Shown here piece by piece: positions 23,201-38,200 of a stretch of 64,000 nucleotides of DNA. The notes below the pieces were generated by a model. That model saw only the letters and a program-made list of their open reading frames with translations, was not told where the DNA came from and did not search any database. Made by a program: the position numbers and the translations under genes. The stretch is from assembly GCF_945859705.1 (NCBI RefSeq), contig NC_079134.1, positions 123,008,620 through 123,072,619 of the forward strand, given 5' to 3'. Within the stretch, counting starts at the first letter, position 1; the number at the start of each line of letters is the position of its first letter. This DNA comes from Episyrphus balteatus. Taxonomy: Eukaryota; Arthropoda; Insecta; Diptera; Syrphidae.

Positions 23201-26200
23201 TTTGATGACCATTTCTGTCGTTGGTAGACCTTTTTCAGTCACAATCACAGTAGGTACAATAATTAACTTTGAAGAAGAATTTTTATTTAGCTTAATTCAA
23301 GAATTAGTACAGAGGGCCCTGACAAAATAGAGGATTAAATATCAAAAAAATATTAAGCTGATGCAGAATTAACCAAATATGGGGGTGCTTTACATTAACT
23401 TCCCACAGAAAAATTATGCCTTATTCACTTTACTATTCGAATTAGTGATTTTCCGTCACTCAAATGATTACTTTATTTGAAATTTTCATTAATGAGACAA
23501 CAGTTTGAGTTGTTGCTATATTTTTTTCTACTTTGTTAACTCACCACAGCCTTGATTTTCCATGTTTGAAATCATTAGTCATCCTTAAATTCGAAAGATG
23601 CCAGTAATTTTTTTAACGGCAAAAAATGCCTTCTTAAGTAGGCCACCATTACTTGCCGATATAGATAATCCATCATTCGTCTGTGATTTCTGGACATTTC
23701 TCGTTTTTTTTTTTTTTTTTTGGATTCGCCACAAAACCCGATACAACAAAAACTTTGATATTTCCATTTCTTGTCTCATCATGTGCTGTGCGGCGACGAC
23801 CACCAAAACTTAAGAACAGGAAGTCGGTTTTTTTCTTTCTTAACAATTATACTCGTATATCAAAAAGCACATTGGGGACGAACAAAAATTATAAGCAGGA
23901 ACAGGATTTAGCAGATACACAACGTAAGCGAAAAAAAAGGATCCGAAACTATTTCGTCTGTGTAGTGTAGGTTTTTTTTTTTTTGCTGGTCCGTTCTCTC
24001 TGATGAATACAGATATTTTCTTTGTTTTCTGTCCTGCTGATGGACGCAAATACCCCTCGGACTCCGCTTCTCTTTTAACTTTTATACAAAATTGATATCG
24101 TGTTGTAATCCTCTCAATTATGTATAAATGCTTAGAAATAAAAATTTTTTTTTTTTCTTTTTTCTTCAGGATAATAAAAAAAAATGTATATTCAACACTA
24201 GAACGGATGAATGAAGGGAATGTTCAGAACACACAACGACTAAGAGTATCCTTTTGTAAATATAGTTGGAAGAAAAAAATAAAAAAGTAGGTATTAAATC
24301 CCGTTTGAACAGGAAACACTCGAATAAAGCCAACTCGTTTGGCTTTTTACTTAGTTAGATAGCCGAAGCCGAAAGGAAGGAAGATGATCCAAGGTACGAT
24401 GTGAACGCGACCACTGTTAACTACAAACTGGTTGACTAACTGAGATCTGAAGAATGAAATGCTGCTCCTTTCCTTCTACACAGAACTGAACAGACGACAC
24501 AGCAGAGCTCAGAGTGCGAGCGAATGTAGTATAGAAGAATAGAGGAGCTGGAGTACAAACAGGATTAAAGTGCAGGCAAGAGAGTGTTACTAGTCGTCAT
24601 CGTCGTCATTCACTACAGGATATCAATTTGTTGTTGTTGTTTTGCCCATATCCTTTATCATTTCAAAGGACTCTCATGGTAAAGTTATAAAAGGAAGGAC
24701 GAGGGAAAGAGAGGCAAATCTTTTATTTATTTTTTTGTTTAATATGTATGAAAATATATCTCAAAAGTTTCACATATATATATATATTTGTATGTAGGTA
24801 TGTGTATAAGTTGGTAGGTATAAAATACCTACATACTTATAATAGAGAGATGAATAGAAGACCGGTGGATGCAATGCGCTTGCGTTTGATCTTTTTTTTT
24901 TTTTGTATTTTTGCTTCTCAATTTCTGTGTTTTTCTCGTCCTTTATTCCCTCCATCCCTCCCTCCTCAGCAGCAGTCATCCCCGTTTCCTTCATTGTTTT
25001 TGTAGTAACTTTTTTTTTTTTGGTGTTGTGAAATTTTTGAAAACAATTCCTACACAATGGTCATATGTGCATTTATATTTTACCTAACTACATTGCCATA
25101 ACCAGTACACAAAATAATTGCATAGACGTTTTACTCATCGTAATCGACATTTTAAACGCATGCAAGCATAAAAAATAAAACTTGAACTATGTAGCTCTAG
25201 GGGTTTTGTTGCGGCTGACTGATGTAGTCATCTTTCAGTTATATATATAATTTTTTTTTATTTTTAAGTTAAGTTGGTGGGTTTTGTGGAGTTTCAAAAA
25301 CCCATAGGGTAAATTAAGTTTGAAAGTTTTTTTTTGTTTTGGTGGACTTTATTGAGTAAAGAATGTTTAAGTTTTGTCTCAAAAAAAAAAACAATTGTGT
25401 GTTTAGGAAGATTTAAGTTTGAAAATTGATGAATTTCTACATTATCTTATCAACCGATAGCAATATCAAAAAAGGTTATACTTTTCACAGCTTCATGATT
25501 ATATCTAAGAACCAATTTAATTACTTTATTTGCCTATTTCTAAATTTTTACAATAAACCATCAAAACTGTAGCCGGAAATGCATTGTTATATTCATTTTT
25601 TGAACATTTTCGTAAAAAAAAAAACTAGCAACACTGTAGTTTGTAATACCATAATGGAGTGTTTTAAATGCCTGTTCCTTGAATTAAGGCGAAAAATAAG
25701 AACTTTCAAAATTATATTTATGGTTTTGAAACTTTTAAAAACACATTTCGGTAGAAACCTTCAAAGTGGCTTTTTATACAAAAAAAAACTAAAATATCAA
25801 AACACTAAATGGATTCACGTTATATTTTTCCCGCGCAGTCACCCTCATAAACAGGACACACTCAATAAAACTTTCGTCGTAAAAAAAAAACAACAGAAAC
25901 CTTTCTAACACGTAGTTAAGGTTCTAGTTTAATTAGTATTTAACAATAGAGACAGTATTTCCACGGAATAAATATACTCCTTTTTTCCTATTCTATACTT
26001 TTATTTAATGAACGCAGCAACCACACCCTGTTTGTTGGCTCAGCATTAATCCTTTTGACTAAAAATTTCTCCCAACTACTTTGCTGACTCAATAGAAAAA
26101 GATTATAACATGAGTCAGATTATAGAAACATATTTATTTCAATCGGACTGACCTTGATACAACGAACGAACCACATTAGTTTCCTCTTTTTTTTTATAAA

Positions 26201-29200
26201 CTTGGGGTGTGAATTTATCATTTTGATACGAATTATTGCTTTTGACTCTTTTGATTTATAAATTTATAGAAATAGAATGTGAACAGGTTTGGTTATGGAA
26301 AGGAATTTTAGACCTTGACAAAATTTGAAGAATTGACTGGGTATGTCTAGAATCAAACATCACTAGGGGCACTATTAAACCAAGTTTACTATTGATTATA
26401 TTTGATTTGGAAGTGCTAAGTTACTCGTAGTTTTGTAATGACTTAAACTTTATCTTAAGGTATTTGTTAAAATATGTCACGTTTTCTTTGTCAGGCGACT
26501 CTATAAACAATTTCCTTTTACCATATTTTTTATATAAATGATTCATTTGTCAGAAATACATACTCGTATCTATGCAGTTCATCCAAGTTTACTCCCTCAA
26601 CTTGTTGAACTAACCCTGAGTTAACTAACCGATTGAAATTGTTAAAAAAAAAAACTTGCTACTCAAAATGGATGTTTAAAGTTTAAACCCAATACCACTA
26701 AAAACTAAAAGAAGTCGACATTACTAAGGATATTCACACAACTTTTTTCACAGGTTATGGTTATTTATATATAAAGGGATTTATTTCTATGGAAACAATT
26801 GTGTAAAAGACTATGTTTTTTATTGAATTTTTTTTGTTAAAAAGCTTTAAAGATGACTTTCCTAAAGGCGATACACGTTATGAATCATTATTGGCCATCA
26901 TTTCAATATGTTTCAAAGTAGTGAGATTTCAAATAAAGCTGATAACTTAAGAATTATTATGAAAATCAAAATTATTATTAGCCCCACATCTAATTTATCT
27001 ATTGGAGTTCATATTTTTTTTGATAACCGGTAATTCTTCAATTAAAGACTGGATTACAAAAGAAAATAAAATACTTTGTTCGAAATTCTGTCCAAAATAG
27101 GGTGAAACAGTTCTTTTAAGCTCAGTTTGTTTTTCTTTAATATAGAATTTTTGCATTGTTGTTTGTGTAGCACGTGGAACTTCACATACGCTGTCACAAG
27201 GATTGAACGTTGGAATAGAGGATTTTCTGAACCAAACGTTTATCTAATGATGAACTTCAAAGAAAAATGGGTCAGTAATTTATAGAAATTATTTCTCAAA
27301 GACATAAGTTCAAAATAAAAATGAGAATTTTTATGTATGTCTATCTTAAAAGGCTTAAGAATCTAAATATCTTGTCGTGATTATGCAAACTCTTTCTTTA
27401 ATAATCTGTGTGTGAACATATCATTGATAGTTTGCTATGCATTTTAAGTATTTTTGAAAGGAACCATTAAATTTATTGAAATATATTTCATATCTAACCT
27501 ACACACATGGGTATATTACATTACACGAGTATGTATATAATTTTTATATATTTCAGATTTTCCTGATTCTCAACTCAGCCCTTGAGTGTTCTTTTTCAGT
27601 TATAATTTTATTTTTTTTTTTTTATTTTTAAGGAAGAGAATATAAGAAATGCATGCTGTCAACGACAGTGAATTGCCTGTTCAGTGTTCACCCATATACT
27701 TGCGCATATGTACTTATATAAATATACAACATACAACGTTTGGATATTAAGGAGGACGAATGAATTGAAGCAAAAAGGAACCAACGACAAGCATGTGTTC
27801 ACTTTAACTTGTAGGTACATCCTGTGTAACCGGAATAAATTGTGAACTCTTAAACTCTCATCCGCTTGCTTTCCCTTCTCCTTCGGTTCGCTGTCATACT
27901 CGTCGTCGTCTTCGTCTTTCTTACGTCTCACTTTTCTTTTTGATTTCAAAATTATTCGAATTACACATTTTTCTAAACTTCTTTTTTTTTTTTGCTGTAC
28001 CTTCCGTTCAACGCAACATACAATCTTCAAAGACGTATGGAACTAGAAATGAAAAAAAATTACTTGTAGGAAAAACGATGACAAACGACGACCAAATAAC
28101 CCAAGTATTTGACAAACATCATTTCCATTCTTTTCTCCGGTACCTTTTTTGTGTGTGTGTGTCAGCTTCCACACTACAAGATGTTCCTTTTTTTTTGTAA
28201 TTAAAAATTGAAAACACGTTTTCTAAATCAAGAATTATACAATTGATCCTTAGAGTAGGTTTGAATCTACCTAAATCCACCCGTTGCGTGGATGTCTTCT
28301 TCTTCTTCTTCTTGTGTCTTTCCAAAGTGAGGATTAATTACAACACAATGGAAAAGAAGGACAGATGGCTCATGCCAATGTTCTTCCACCGTCACCTTTA
28401 GAGTTCGTGTTTAGCACCTGTTTTTCATAAATTCAAAGTGGAAAAAAAGAGTACCTATTCTCTTGAGTGGTCACACTGAATGCGCTACATATAACAGCAG
28501 CCGTCAACTCAGCTGCATATAACAACACACAATAATAACAACAACAACACGAAGTAAGAAAAATGCAGCCAAGAGTTGGTAGATGAATGCATTAAGTCCT
28601 TTTTTCCTTCTTCTGATAATATTTTAAGAAAAAGAATAGTTTTCTTTTGCAGCAGGAGACCTTACTTCTAAGAAAAAATAGGTGAATTAGTTTGCTTCGG
28701 ATTGAATTCCTTTTAAACACGAAGAAAATAGAATTTTTGTTGTCAAGGAAAATTAATGCCAACTGGCTTGGCTTGGTGGTGACCACCCGTGCTGATGATA
28801 ATCCGTAGGACTGAGACAGAGGTCATTAAAAAATAAATTGAAACAGATTTCAAAAAAAAAAGAGAAAGAAAAAAAAACTGAAAAATCTTTTGCCGGTTAT
28901 AATAAAAGAGATTGTTGTCAGGTGCTGTTCACAAGGATATCACAGGTCAAAATCGAGAGTTTAACCGAATATTTTGTAAGGAAATTGTATACAAAGATGC
29001 TTGATTCGTCAGCATATTAAACATTCGAACGGACATAAGGAAGAAAAAATGACAGCTGTTTTAAAACCAAACCACTTGTTCTATTGTGGCGGGAATATTT
29101 ATGTTAAAGGTTACCTTTAAGTACAAAAAAAAGAAAATCGGAATAGGATGTCTTTAAAGTTCTAAAGGTGTCTTCTTGTCTAGATTAAACAAAAACGTTT

Positions 29201-32200
29201 TCTTCCGAAATGTTAAGGGACGAAACGCACTGCTCAAGAATTAGAGATTTGAATTTCTTAGTTTATGTACTAGATAAATGAGACATTTAAAACTGTAGTT
29301 TAAGAAAAAAAAAAACAACAAAATAATATTTATATTGTTATAAATTCCATTTCAATTAAAGATTTGTTTTGATTCCCGAAAAAATAACTTTTAGTCAATT
29401 CGTAATAAGAATGGCAATTCTGTACCATTAAATTATTTAAAGTTCAGGAATCTAAAGGCGATAGAGAAGGTACTGATGTAAAAAAAAAACATTACATTTT
29501 TCCACGGAACCTTTGCATATTACAAGTCAGAGTTAGTAAGAGGAAGTAAAAAAAATGCTTGCTTTGGTTGTCGTAATTATTTCGCAAATAAATAAAGCAC
29601 AAACCAAATGGAAGCATGCGCAAAATGAAAATTAAGACGTCTTATGTTTCATTTTGTAACCCTTATTTGTAGGCGATTACTTCGAAATGCACTTTGGTGC
29701 ATCCATGTCTTTCGACTCGAAATACCAAAATTGTTAGCTATTTCAAGGAATAAGACGTCTCTTAGATGGAAACCATAAAACATCACATTGAAAATTCCAT
29801 AAACTTAATTGCCAGCCAAACGCTAAGCAATTTATTTAGGAATCGACTTTAAAGAGTTCCTGAGATTCGCAGCCTCGTTCGGTTCCTAAAACAGCTGCAA
29901 TCAGCGAAAATACTCGTAGGAAATATCGCCAACCACCCCAATCATCTAATGAGTACCTAACAAAGACATCCTGAATTTAGATACCTTTGTGACATGGATA
30001 TTCTGGATGAACCAGATTACTTTTACATCGACACCTACTCGGCGTACTTATTTGGTAAAACATAAACCTTAGAAATTTCACCGAATTTGGTATGCTCATT
30101 TTAATAATAAATTTCGAAAACCATGGAAACATAGGATTAAGAAATTTAAGCTGTATTTCAATCCAAATGAGTGAGATAAGAAATACTCCAAGGTATTTCT
30201 TAAAAATCACAAAACTATGTATACTCAAATATACTTAATATTCGTTTCATTATTTGTTTGTTCGATGTTTTTTTTTTTTGTATTACAAAAGGATTACTTT
30301 TCATTTCAAACGTAAGAAGCATCAATAAACCAAACCAGAGAACCGCCAACAAAACAATGCAGTTTCCTCTCAATTACCTTTACTTAATACTGCTGTTTAA
30401 GACTTCAATTCATATGAGTTTTTTTTAAAAAACTTTCATGCTAGTTGCTACACCAAGTTGTTGTCTACCTACACACAATTACAGATATGTACATATGTAT
30501 TTTATTTAAGTTTCCTTTCACATGAATTGTGTAGTAATGCGTGCTCCTTACCTGAACCAAACACAAAAAAAAGAACAAACTAAACGAAAGAGAACATACT
30601 GTGTACGTGAAATAATCGTACAAGTTATACCACATCGCCAGGTGCCAGGTTGGTTTTATTTTTGTTTTCTTATGTTTTTTTTTTTACCAAGGGCAGGAAA
30701 CTACAAAAAATGTGATCAGAATAAAAAAAAAAAAAAATAAAGGAAAGAAATGCTCGCGCCAAACATATTAAACTCAATTTGTTGTAGATCGGCTGCCCGT
30801 GTACATAGAGCAGATGTTTGTTATATGAAAACAGAGTGAATGGTTTTTCTTAAGTCGACGTTTCTTATTCTGCTCAGAAAGAATAAGAAGGAATTATCCT
30901 TTGACTTGACCATCCGTTTAAATTTATATGAATTTCTACATTATCCTTCTATATAAATGTCTACATTTATCTTTATTTCTTTATATTTCAATCAGAATTT
31001 TTGCAATCGCGGTGTCTGTTATCTCATCATATCTGTCTCATTTAGACGGTTATTCTGTTTTTATGATAAATTTAATCCGAGTTAAATAACTTGTTGACTC
31101 AGGTTCGATTCATCGCTTGCAGCTGGATCGATTTGAAACTAGGTATGAATCTTGGATGAAACAATAAAGAATCAACAATGACGACACTCAAAGGAATGAT
31201 TAAGGATAGATTTTGTACCTCACGAATTTATTTATTTATTACATATTAAAAAGAAATATTTTGAGACTACGGTTGGTCCCTATAAAAATCTTTGTTCAAT
31301 TAATTGAATAATAACTTCTTTGAGGCATATTTAACAAATCCAAAGAAATTTTCCAGAGTATATCTATATCGGTTTCAAAACATGAGATTTCAATCAAATA
31401 ACATAAAAAGTCCTGACAGCACGTGTTCTCTTTTTTTTTACTCAACATGTTACGTAAATCAAAGCACGCAATGCATTCCTAGTTCTTTCTTCACATAAAT
31501 AACGATATAAGTACTTTTTCTAAGCACAAACATCTGTCCTTACTCTATGCTACCTCTATTTTTAGTTCAGCTCCTATTTTCAAAGATCTCCCCATACAAT
31601 TAAAAATAAAAATATGATATTCTTTCTTGAAAGTATAGACCAGGGTCGATAATTTTTGAAACCAAAAAAAATCATAGTAGAATGAAACCCATTGGAAAAG
31701 GAGGTGAATAAGATGAAAATTAAAGGAAAAATAAATTACGGGCGAGCCGAGTTCGGGAAGTGGGTGGGTTGAGTTTTTAATGGTAAAAAATTGTATATCT
31801 CGATTTCCGGCAAAACTACAAATCCTATAGAAAAAAGTTGTATCGCAAAGTTGTAGATAATAAAAAGATCTACAACTTTTGTATCAACAATTTTTTCACA
31901 TAACCTCAAAATTTATGTGAAAAATTCAAAAAACCGAGTTTTTGGTTTTTTATTTTTATCTTTTTAAAAAACAAAAATTTTTCTACGAAATTTGGTGAAA
32001 ACTTACCTTATTATGTCCCAAATACACTGTAATTTATTTGATTTAAAATATTAATTTGTTCACCTTATTTTGACTTAATACCAAAAAAACACCCTAATTT
32101 TCAATCGAAAATTCACGTGTCAAAATATCAGCTTTTTTCAAAAAGTCGGTGGCCATTTCGTTCATTAAAATGTCTATTTTCTGATGGTGTAAAAAAATTG

Positions 32201-35200
32201 TACATTAGTATACTATAGAACATGTTCTAGTAAAATTCAAAAAATGAAAAAAGCTTGAATTCGAAAAAAAAATTTTATCATTGTTTACAATTTTGGCCTA
32301 TTTATTCAAATTTACACTTTAATTACTCAAAAAACGTAAGATTAATCAATGTTACATGAAATCTTACGTTTTTTGAGTAATTAAAGTGTAAATTTGAATA
32401 AATAGGCCAAAATTGTAAACAATGATAAAAATTTTTTTTCGAATTCAAGCTTTTTTCATTTTTTGAATTTTACTAGAACATGTTCTATAGTATACTAATG
32501 TACAATTTTTTTTACACCATCAGAAAATAGACATTTTAACGAACGAAATGGCCACCGACTTTTTGAAAAAAGCTGATATTTTGACACGTGAATTTTCGAT
32601 TGAAAATTAGGGTGTTTTTTTGGTATTAAGTCAAAATAAGGTGAACAAATTAATATTTTAAATCAAATAAATTACAGTGTATTTGGGACAAAATAAGGTA
32701 AGTTTTCACCAAATTTCGTAGAAAAATTTTTGTTTTTGAAAAAGATAAAAATTAAAAACCAAAAACTCGGTTTTTTGAATTTTTCACATAAATTTTGAGG
32801 TTATGTGAAAAAATTGTTGATACAAAAGTTGTAGATCTTTTTATTACCTACAACTTTGCTATACAACTTTTTTCTATAGGATTTGTAGTTTTGCCGGAAA
32901 TCGAGATATACCATTTTTTACCACTAAAAACTCAACCCACCCACTTCCCGAACTCGGCTCGCCCGTAATTTATTTTTCCTTTCATTCTTATCATATTCCC
33001 CTCCTTTTCCAATGGGTTTCATCCTACTATGATTTTTTTGTACTTTTTAATGTTTTTGAAGGCATCGGCACTGGTCTAGTAGGACTTCAGAAGAAAAATA
33101 AAAACGTGTATCTGGGCCAAATAGTGGGTGACTTAAGGAAAAGACCTAGCAAGATGAGCAATTATAACCTTGACCAAGTTTGTCTTAATCAGCCATTAGA
33201 TTTTCTGCCAATTGCACAGGGAATTGAAAGAGACACGAAGAAAGGCAAACAAAATGGTTATGTACCCTGGAAGTAATTAATTTATTTGAGGGATGGCGGA
33301 AAACTTCTTAACCCAATTTTTTTTTTGCCGTTCTTAAACCCAAGTCGTTAAAAAATATGTTGCGGCAGTGTGGGTGGTTAGCATTTATATACTTTTCGTT
33401 TTATGGTTTAATCTTATTCATTTATATATAAATTTTTTTAAGTTTTAACTCTTTCGTGTGGTATTGGAGATAAGAGAGTAATTTTATAACAGTGGAGGCA
33501 ATCCCACTTTTCTTAGCTAGTACATTTGGTACAGTCTTCAAAAAAAACATTTTTATTCTGTATTCTTTAAGAATTTTTGTAACGATTGTAGTCTACAGAT
33601 TTAAGTCCCTCGAATTGTATCAAAATGAACTCAAAAGCTTATTTTTAGCTTTTATTCCAGAATTTGCATAATAGTTTTTTTTTTGTATACAACATGTCAT
33701 CCGTACTGTTGTTGTCTTAAGATGTGGCAAACGCCTTGGTTCAACATATTTGTATGTATTTTGATACTCAAGTTATATGCACTGTTGTCTGAATGTGAAC
33801 TACATTTTTAATTTTTTGGTTGCATCTTTTTGCTGTTGACCCAGTTTTAAATTGTTTTTTTTTTTTTTGTTTTTTTTTTTTGTCACACTTAACTGCAAAC
33901 AATTAGCTAATTTAAATATTCACACAAAAAAGTTACAAAAAATAAAAAAGATGTTTAAGCTTGACATACTTCGAAATATACTCATTCCAGAATAGACAAA
34001 AAAAAAAGTAATTGTGTATTTTATACACAATCTCAGAAGGTACTGCTGCTCCTTTTTAAATGATTGAAAAAGAAAATCACAGTAAGAAATTTATTTCTAC
34101 CCACCCTCGCATCTTATACCAATCTCCAAGTATTGGAAAATTCTTTTCAATAAATATTACACATTTTTGCTATAACATCAGACTACTGACTATATTCAAT
34201 CTCACTCCCACTAGTGAATCCTAAGGGAAAATCATAAAACCCCATTTTGCCATTATTTGTGTATATAAACCCAATCATTGATGGTTATACATATATACAC
34301 TCGTATAGCTACACACAGATCTGTTTTTGATGTTTTGTGTAGGGTGTCCTTATTGTCTTCTTGGTAGTCGCGTGGCTAAGGATACCCTATGGATTCCTTT
34401 TGTGTGTTATTTTTCATTTGAACAAACACATCTTTTGCATACCTATGCACAGCATACTACACACATTCATGGGTTTCCAAAAATATTCACTTATTAAAAT
34501 TGTCCAATAGTCAAATAAAATCAGTCAGTCACAGAACAGGCTTACTATGTAGGTATATAGCCCAAATCAAATAGGTTAATCTTATACATTACTTTATTTA
34601 GTGACATCAACAAACAACCGAACGTCAAAAATGATTGATTTACCAAAAAAATAAAAATACACTGCAACGATATGGATACTGGTGATGTGAAAAAAAAGGA
34701 TATTCAGCGTTTTATGCTTAGAATGAAAACAAGCGGAAAATAATATACCCTTCAATTCTGTCATATTCACAAAGCTTACATGAGGGGTTGGTTGCGTAAC
34801 ATTTAACATTTTTAAATCCTTTAATATGAGTGCAACGTGACGGGTTAAACAAAAAATTATAACCAATATGTATGTGTTGGATAAATGTCATAAAAATTGT
34901 ATTCATACTCATCTCATGTAGTGAATCATTTCAATCTCTGTATGTGATTGTTCAAATATGATTGACAGCAAGAATATATATTTCGTTTTTTAGTTTTTAG
35001 TTTTATTATTCACTTTAAAATTTAGTTATAATGTTACGCATATTATTTTCACCATAATGAATCGATAATTTAAAGTAATAGAGAACAGTCTTTTATGGGC
35101 AGCAATATAGCGACAACATAGCTCATCGGTATACTTAAAACCTTTATGACTTGAAACAAATGTTATATAAAAGGTGAACATTTTTAAATAACCAGCGATA

Positions 35201-38200
35201 AGTCGAGAAATAATATACTACGTTTGCATAAGGATTGTGGATATCTTGGGCTACTCTTCTACCCCTTTGTAAACCTGTGTCGGAATAACTTCTCTCTTCA
35301 AATTCCAAACTGATTTTTTGATTATAAACGTAAACATTGTATTAATATGGGTAATGGTGGATAAATTTGAGTTATTGAATGTCCATTTCTTAAATTTTGC
35401 GTAAAGGTTACGGTTTTTTTTTAGATCATTTACAGCAAAGTTTCTCGAAATGAGTCCTACAAACATTTAAAGAAAATCTTCAATTTGATCAAAAGTTCAA
35501 CATCAGTGAAGCATTTTCGCAATAATGACTTTAATCAATGAAGATTGAACAAAAAGTGCGTAATTTGACCCCAACATTCCCATATTCGCTTCAAATATTC
35601 AAAAGTATCCGCAAAAAGTTATTGTGTAGATTGTGCGTTATATACTAGTGGAGGTGAAAGCCAATAGTGTCGTTGTCATTGCTCAGAATTGAGTGAACTC
35701 GGCATTACTCGTATTATTATTTAGTTCCAACAAAATTGTCAAACAATTGCAATTCTGTAATCATTCGGGCTCATTCATATCATTTGTTTACAATGCCTAA
35801 AAGCTAACAGAAGCTCTGGAACTATATTAGACCAAAATTGACAAATATTTTCTCCGATTTATGAGGAATCGTGATAGTTATTAGCTTACAAAAATCTGAC
35901 ATCGAATTTTATCAAAAGTTGAACCTAAAGATTTTAATACAATAATTTTATTTAATATCTATAATTATTATTGTGATTAGAAAAAAAAAACAAAATAATT
36001 TAAGTCCCGACACGATAATTATCTACTTACTTTTAAATGCTCAAATGTTTTTTGTATGAGGTAGATAATACCTAAAAAAAAAAAGCATACAAAAAATTAA
36101 CATTTTAAAGTTAAAATCCTAGTGGTTCGCCTTTGCTTTTATTTTTTTTTTTAATACATATAGATGCACTTGGATACAAAAAAAGTAACCAAGTATACAT
36201 TTAATGTAAAAATACAGGTGTATACTGTACCTACACAATGTACACGCGAACCGGGTATAATAATTTCTTTTATAGTCGCGATGAAGGATGAATCTAAATG
36301 GACTCGTGCTGACATCACGATGAGTGTCCTCATCTATAAGCCCTTTGTATAGGTTTTTTTTTTTTTCTTTTTTGTTTTGTTCTGTGACAAACAAAAAATC
36401 AACTAAAAGCATGTAAACTCGATCAGCGACAGATTGTTATCACCTGTGGTATATTTCATTTTTTTGTCTTCTCATCTACGCTACCCACCAAAGCTGATAA
36501 AACCTTTACAAAATAATAATACACACATATAAAGTTTATTCTTTCCACTAGGGGGATGATGTCCGTTTTAATTCAGGAGCGCCTACACAACATGTGGATT
36601 ATTATAGTGTAGTGTAGTTGTGTGTTGTGTATTGGTTGGCTCTGACAGCCCTACGCTCCGATTTCAAACCCCTTACCATATTCTACATAATACGTTCCAT
36701 GCATGAATGATTAAAAGATAATTAGGGTGTATGTCATAGTTTTCTAAATTAAATTGAGTGGTTGGATGGACTACGACACCACAGTTGGAATGGTTTGTAT
36801 ATTTGTTTGTATTTGTTGTGTATTGGCAGCGGCGGCAACCAGGCGTTGGTGTTTCATGCCGCTATGGTCATCATGAAATGGAAATAAAAAAAAATACCAC
36901 CACAAATAGCTACTCGCGCGCTGGCACGCAAGTGTTGTACAAAAAAAAGCACACAATATGGAAATTAAAATTTGTAATCATGCATTGCCGGCGACATAGC
37001 GAGATAGGAGACACAGGCCAATAAAAGGGTATTCGGTAAGGGGAAAAGAAAAGTCTCCCACCAACTATATTCCCGTGTCACAAGGACATGATAGAAAAAA
37101 AAAAGAAGTTAAATATTTACCCATGGGCACTGAGTAGAATAGAGAGAACATCAATTTACTCGACGCGGCGGTACACAACCAGCCCACCCACCTTTAGAAT
37201 AAAACATTTTCATTTTTTCCGGAGTAGGGAAGACAGGAAATTATTACATAAAGGGCGGCAGCAGATATCAGTCAACAAGGATAGAGTTTCGAATACTTCG
37301 GTAAGCGGCAATGAATAGCGGAAGGAAGTTACGGAAGGAAGTGACACTCATTTGCTTAAAAAAAGACTATTTTATCTTGTTTTCATTGTTTGAGACTTCA
37401 TTTTCATAATAAATTCTTTATTTTTGTGGTTAATTTGTCACAAGTTTTTTATTCTATAATTTAACTTTATTTTCTTTTATTTTCGTTTTGTTGCAAAAAG
37501 ACAAATTTAAGGAAAATTGGGAAAAAAATATGTAAATTCGAAAGGGATTCACAACGGTATTATTACGTAAAGGGAAAATATTGAACAAAATTGCCCTTGA
37601 AATTAGCTGCGTTAATTTGACACTGTTTATTTTTGCGCTGTAGTTCAGTACATATTAAAATATTAGTTTGGCACTGAAAGATATGAATGAAAATTCTGCT
37701 CATCTTAAAGAATCTTTTTACATACTCGAAAAATATATCGCTCATTAACTTGTTTTGAGTAATTAATGCAGAAGTTATTGGAATAAAGTAATCTTTAATG
37801 CTGCAAAAAGTCATTTCTTAACTTTAAAAATTAACGGAGAAGGAGCACCCCAAAATATTAGAAGAATTCCAGAAGAATTCAAAATGCAAATAATATAATT
37901 GCAAAGTCTGTGGATGGTCCTTGGCCTAAATCTTTTAAGATGGAATTAACAAAAGAACTAAAGAAACTGGGGAATTTAGCTATCATATCATAGGATTTTT
38001 TCTCTAGAAATTCCGAGGAATATTAAGGATAGCACAATTAAGAAAGAAGCAAAACTCTCCTACAGATTCATGATAAGTCTCATTATCATCGTTTTGCCCC
38101 GGGCAAAAATTAAAGAGTTTTTTTAGATTCCCACACATTCCTTTACAATACTTAATTTTGACCAGATCTTTTGGAAGAAGTTAAGAGAATGCAGGTAATT

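Noticed and set aside
34594..34912. Frames with scattered Cys and His
   Set aside because: No regular zinc-finger spacing and two overlapping frames of similar quality; likely chance.
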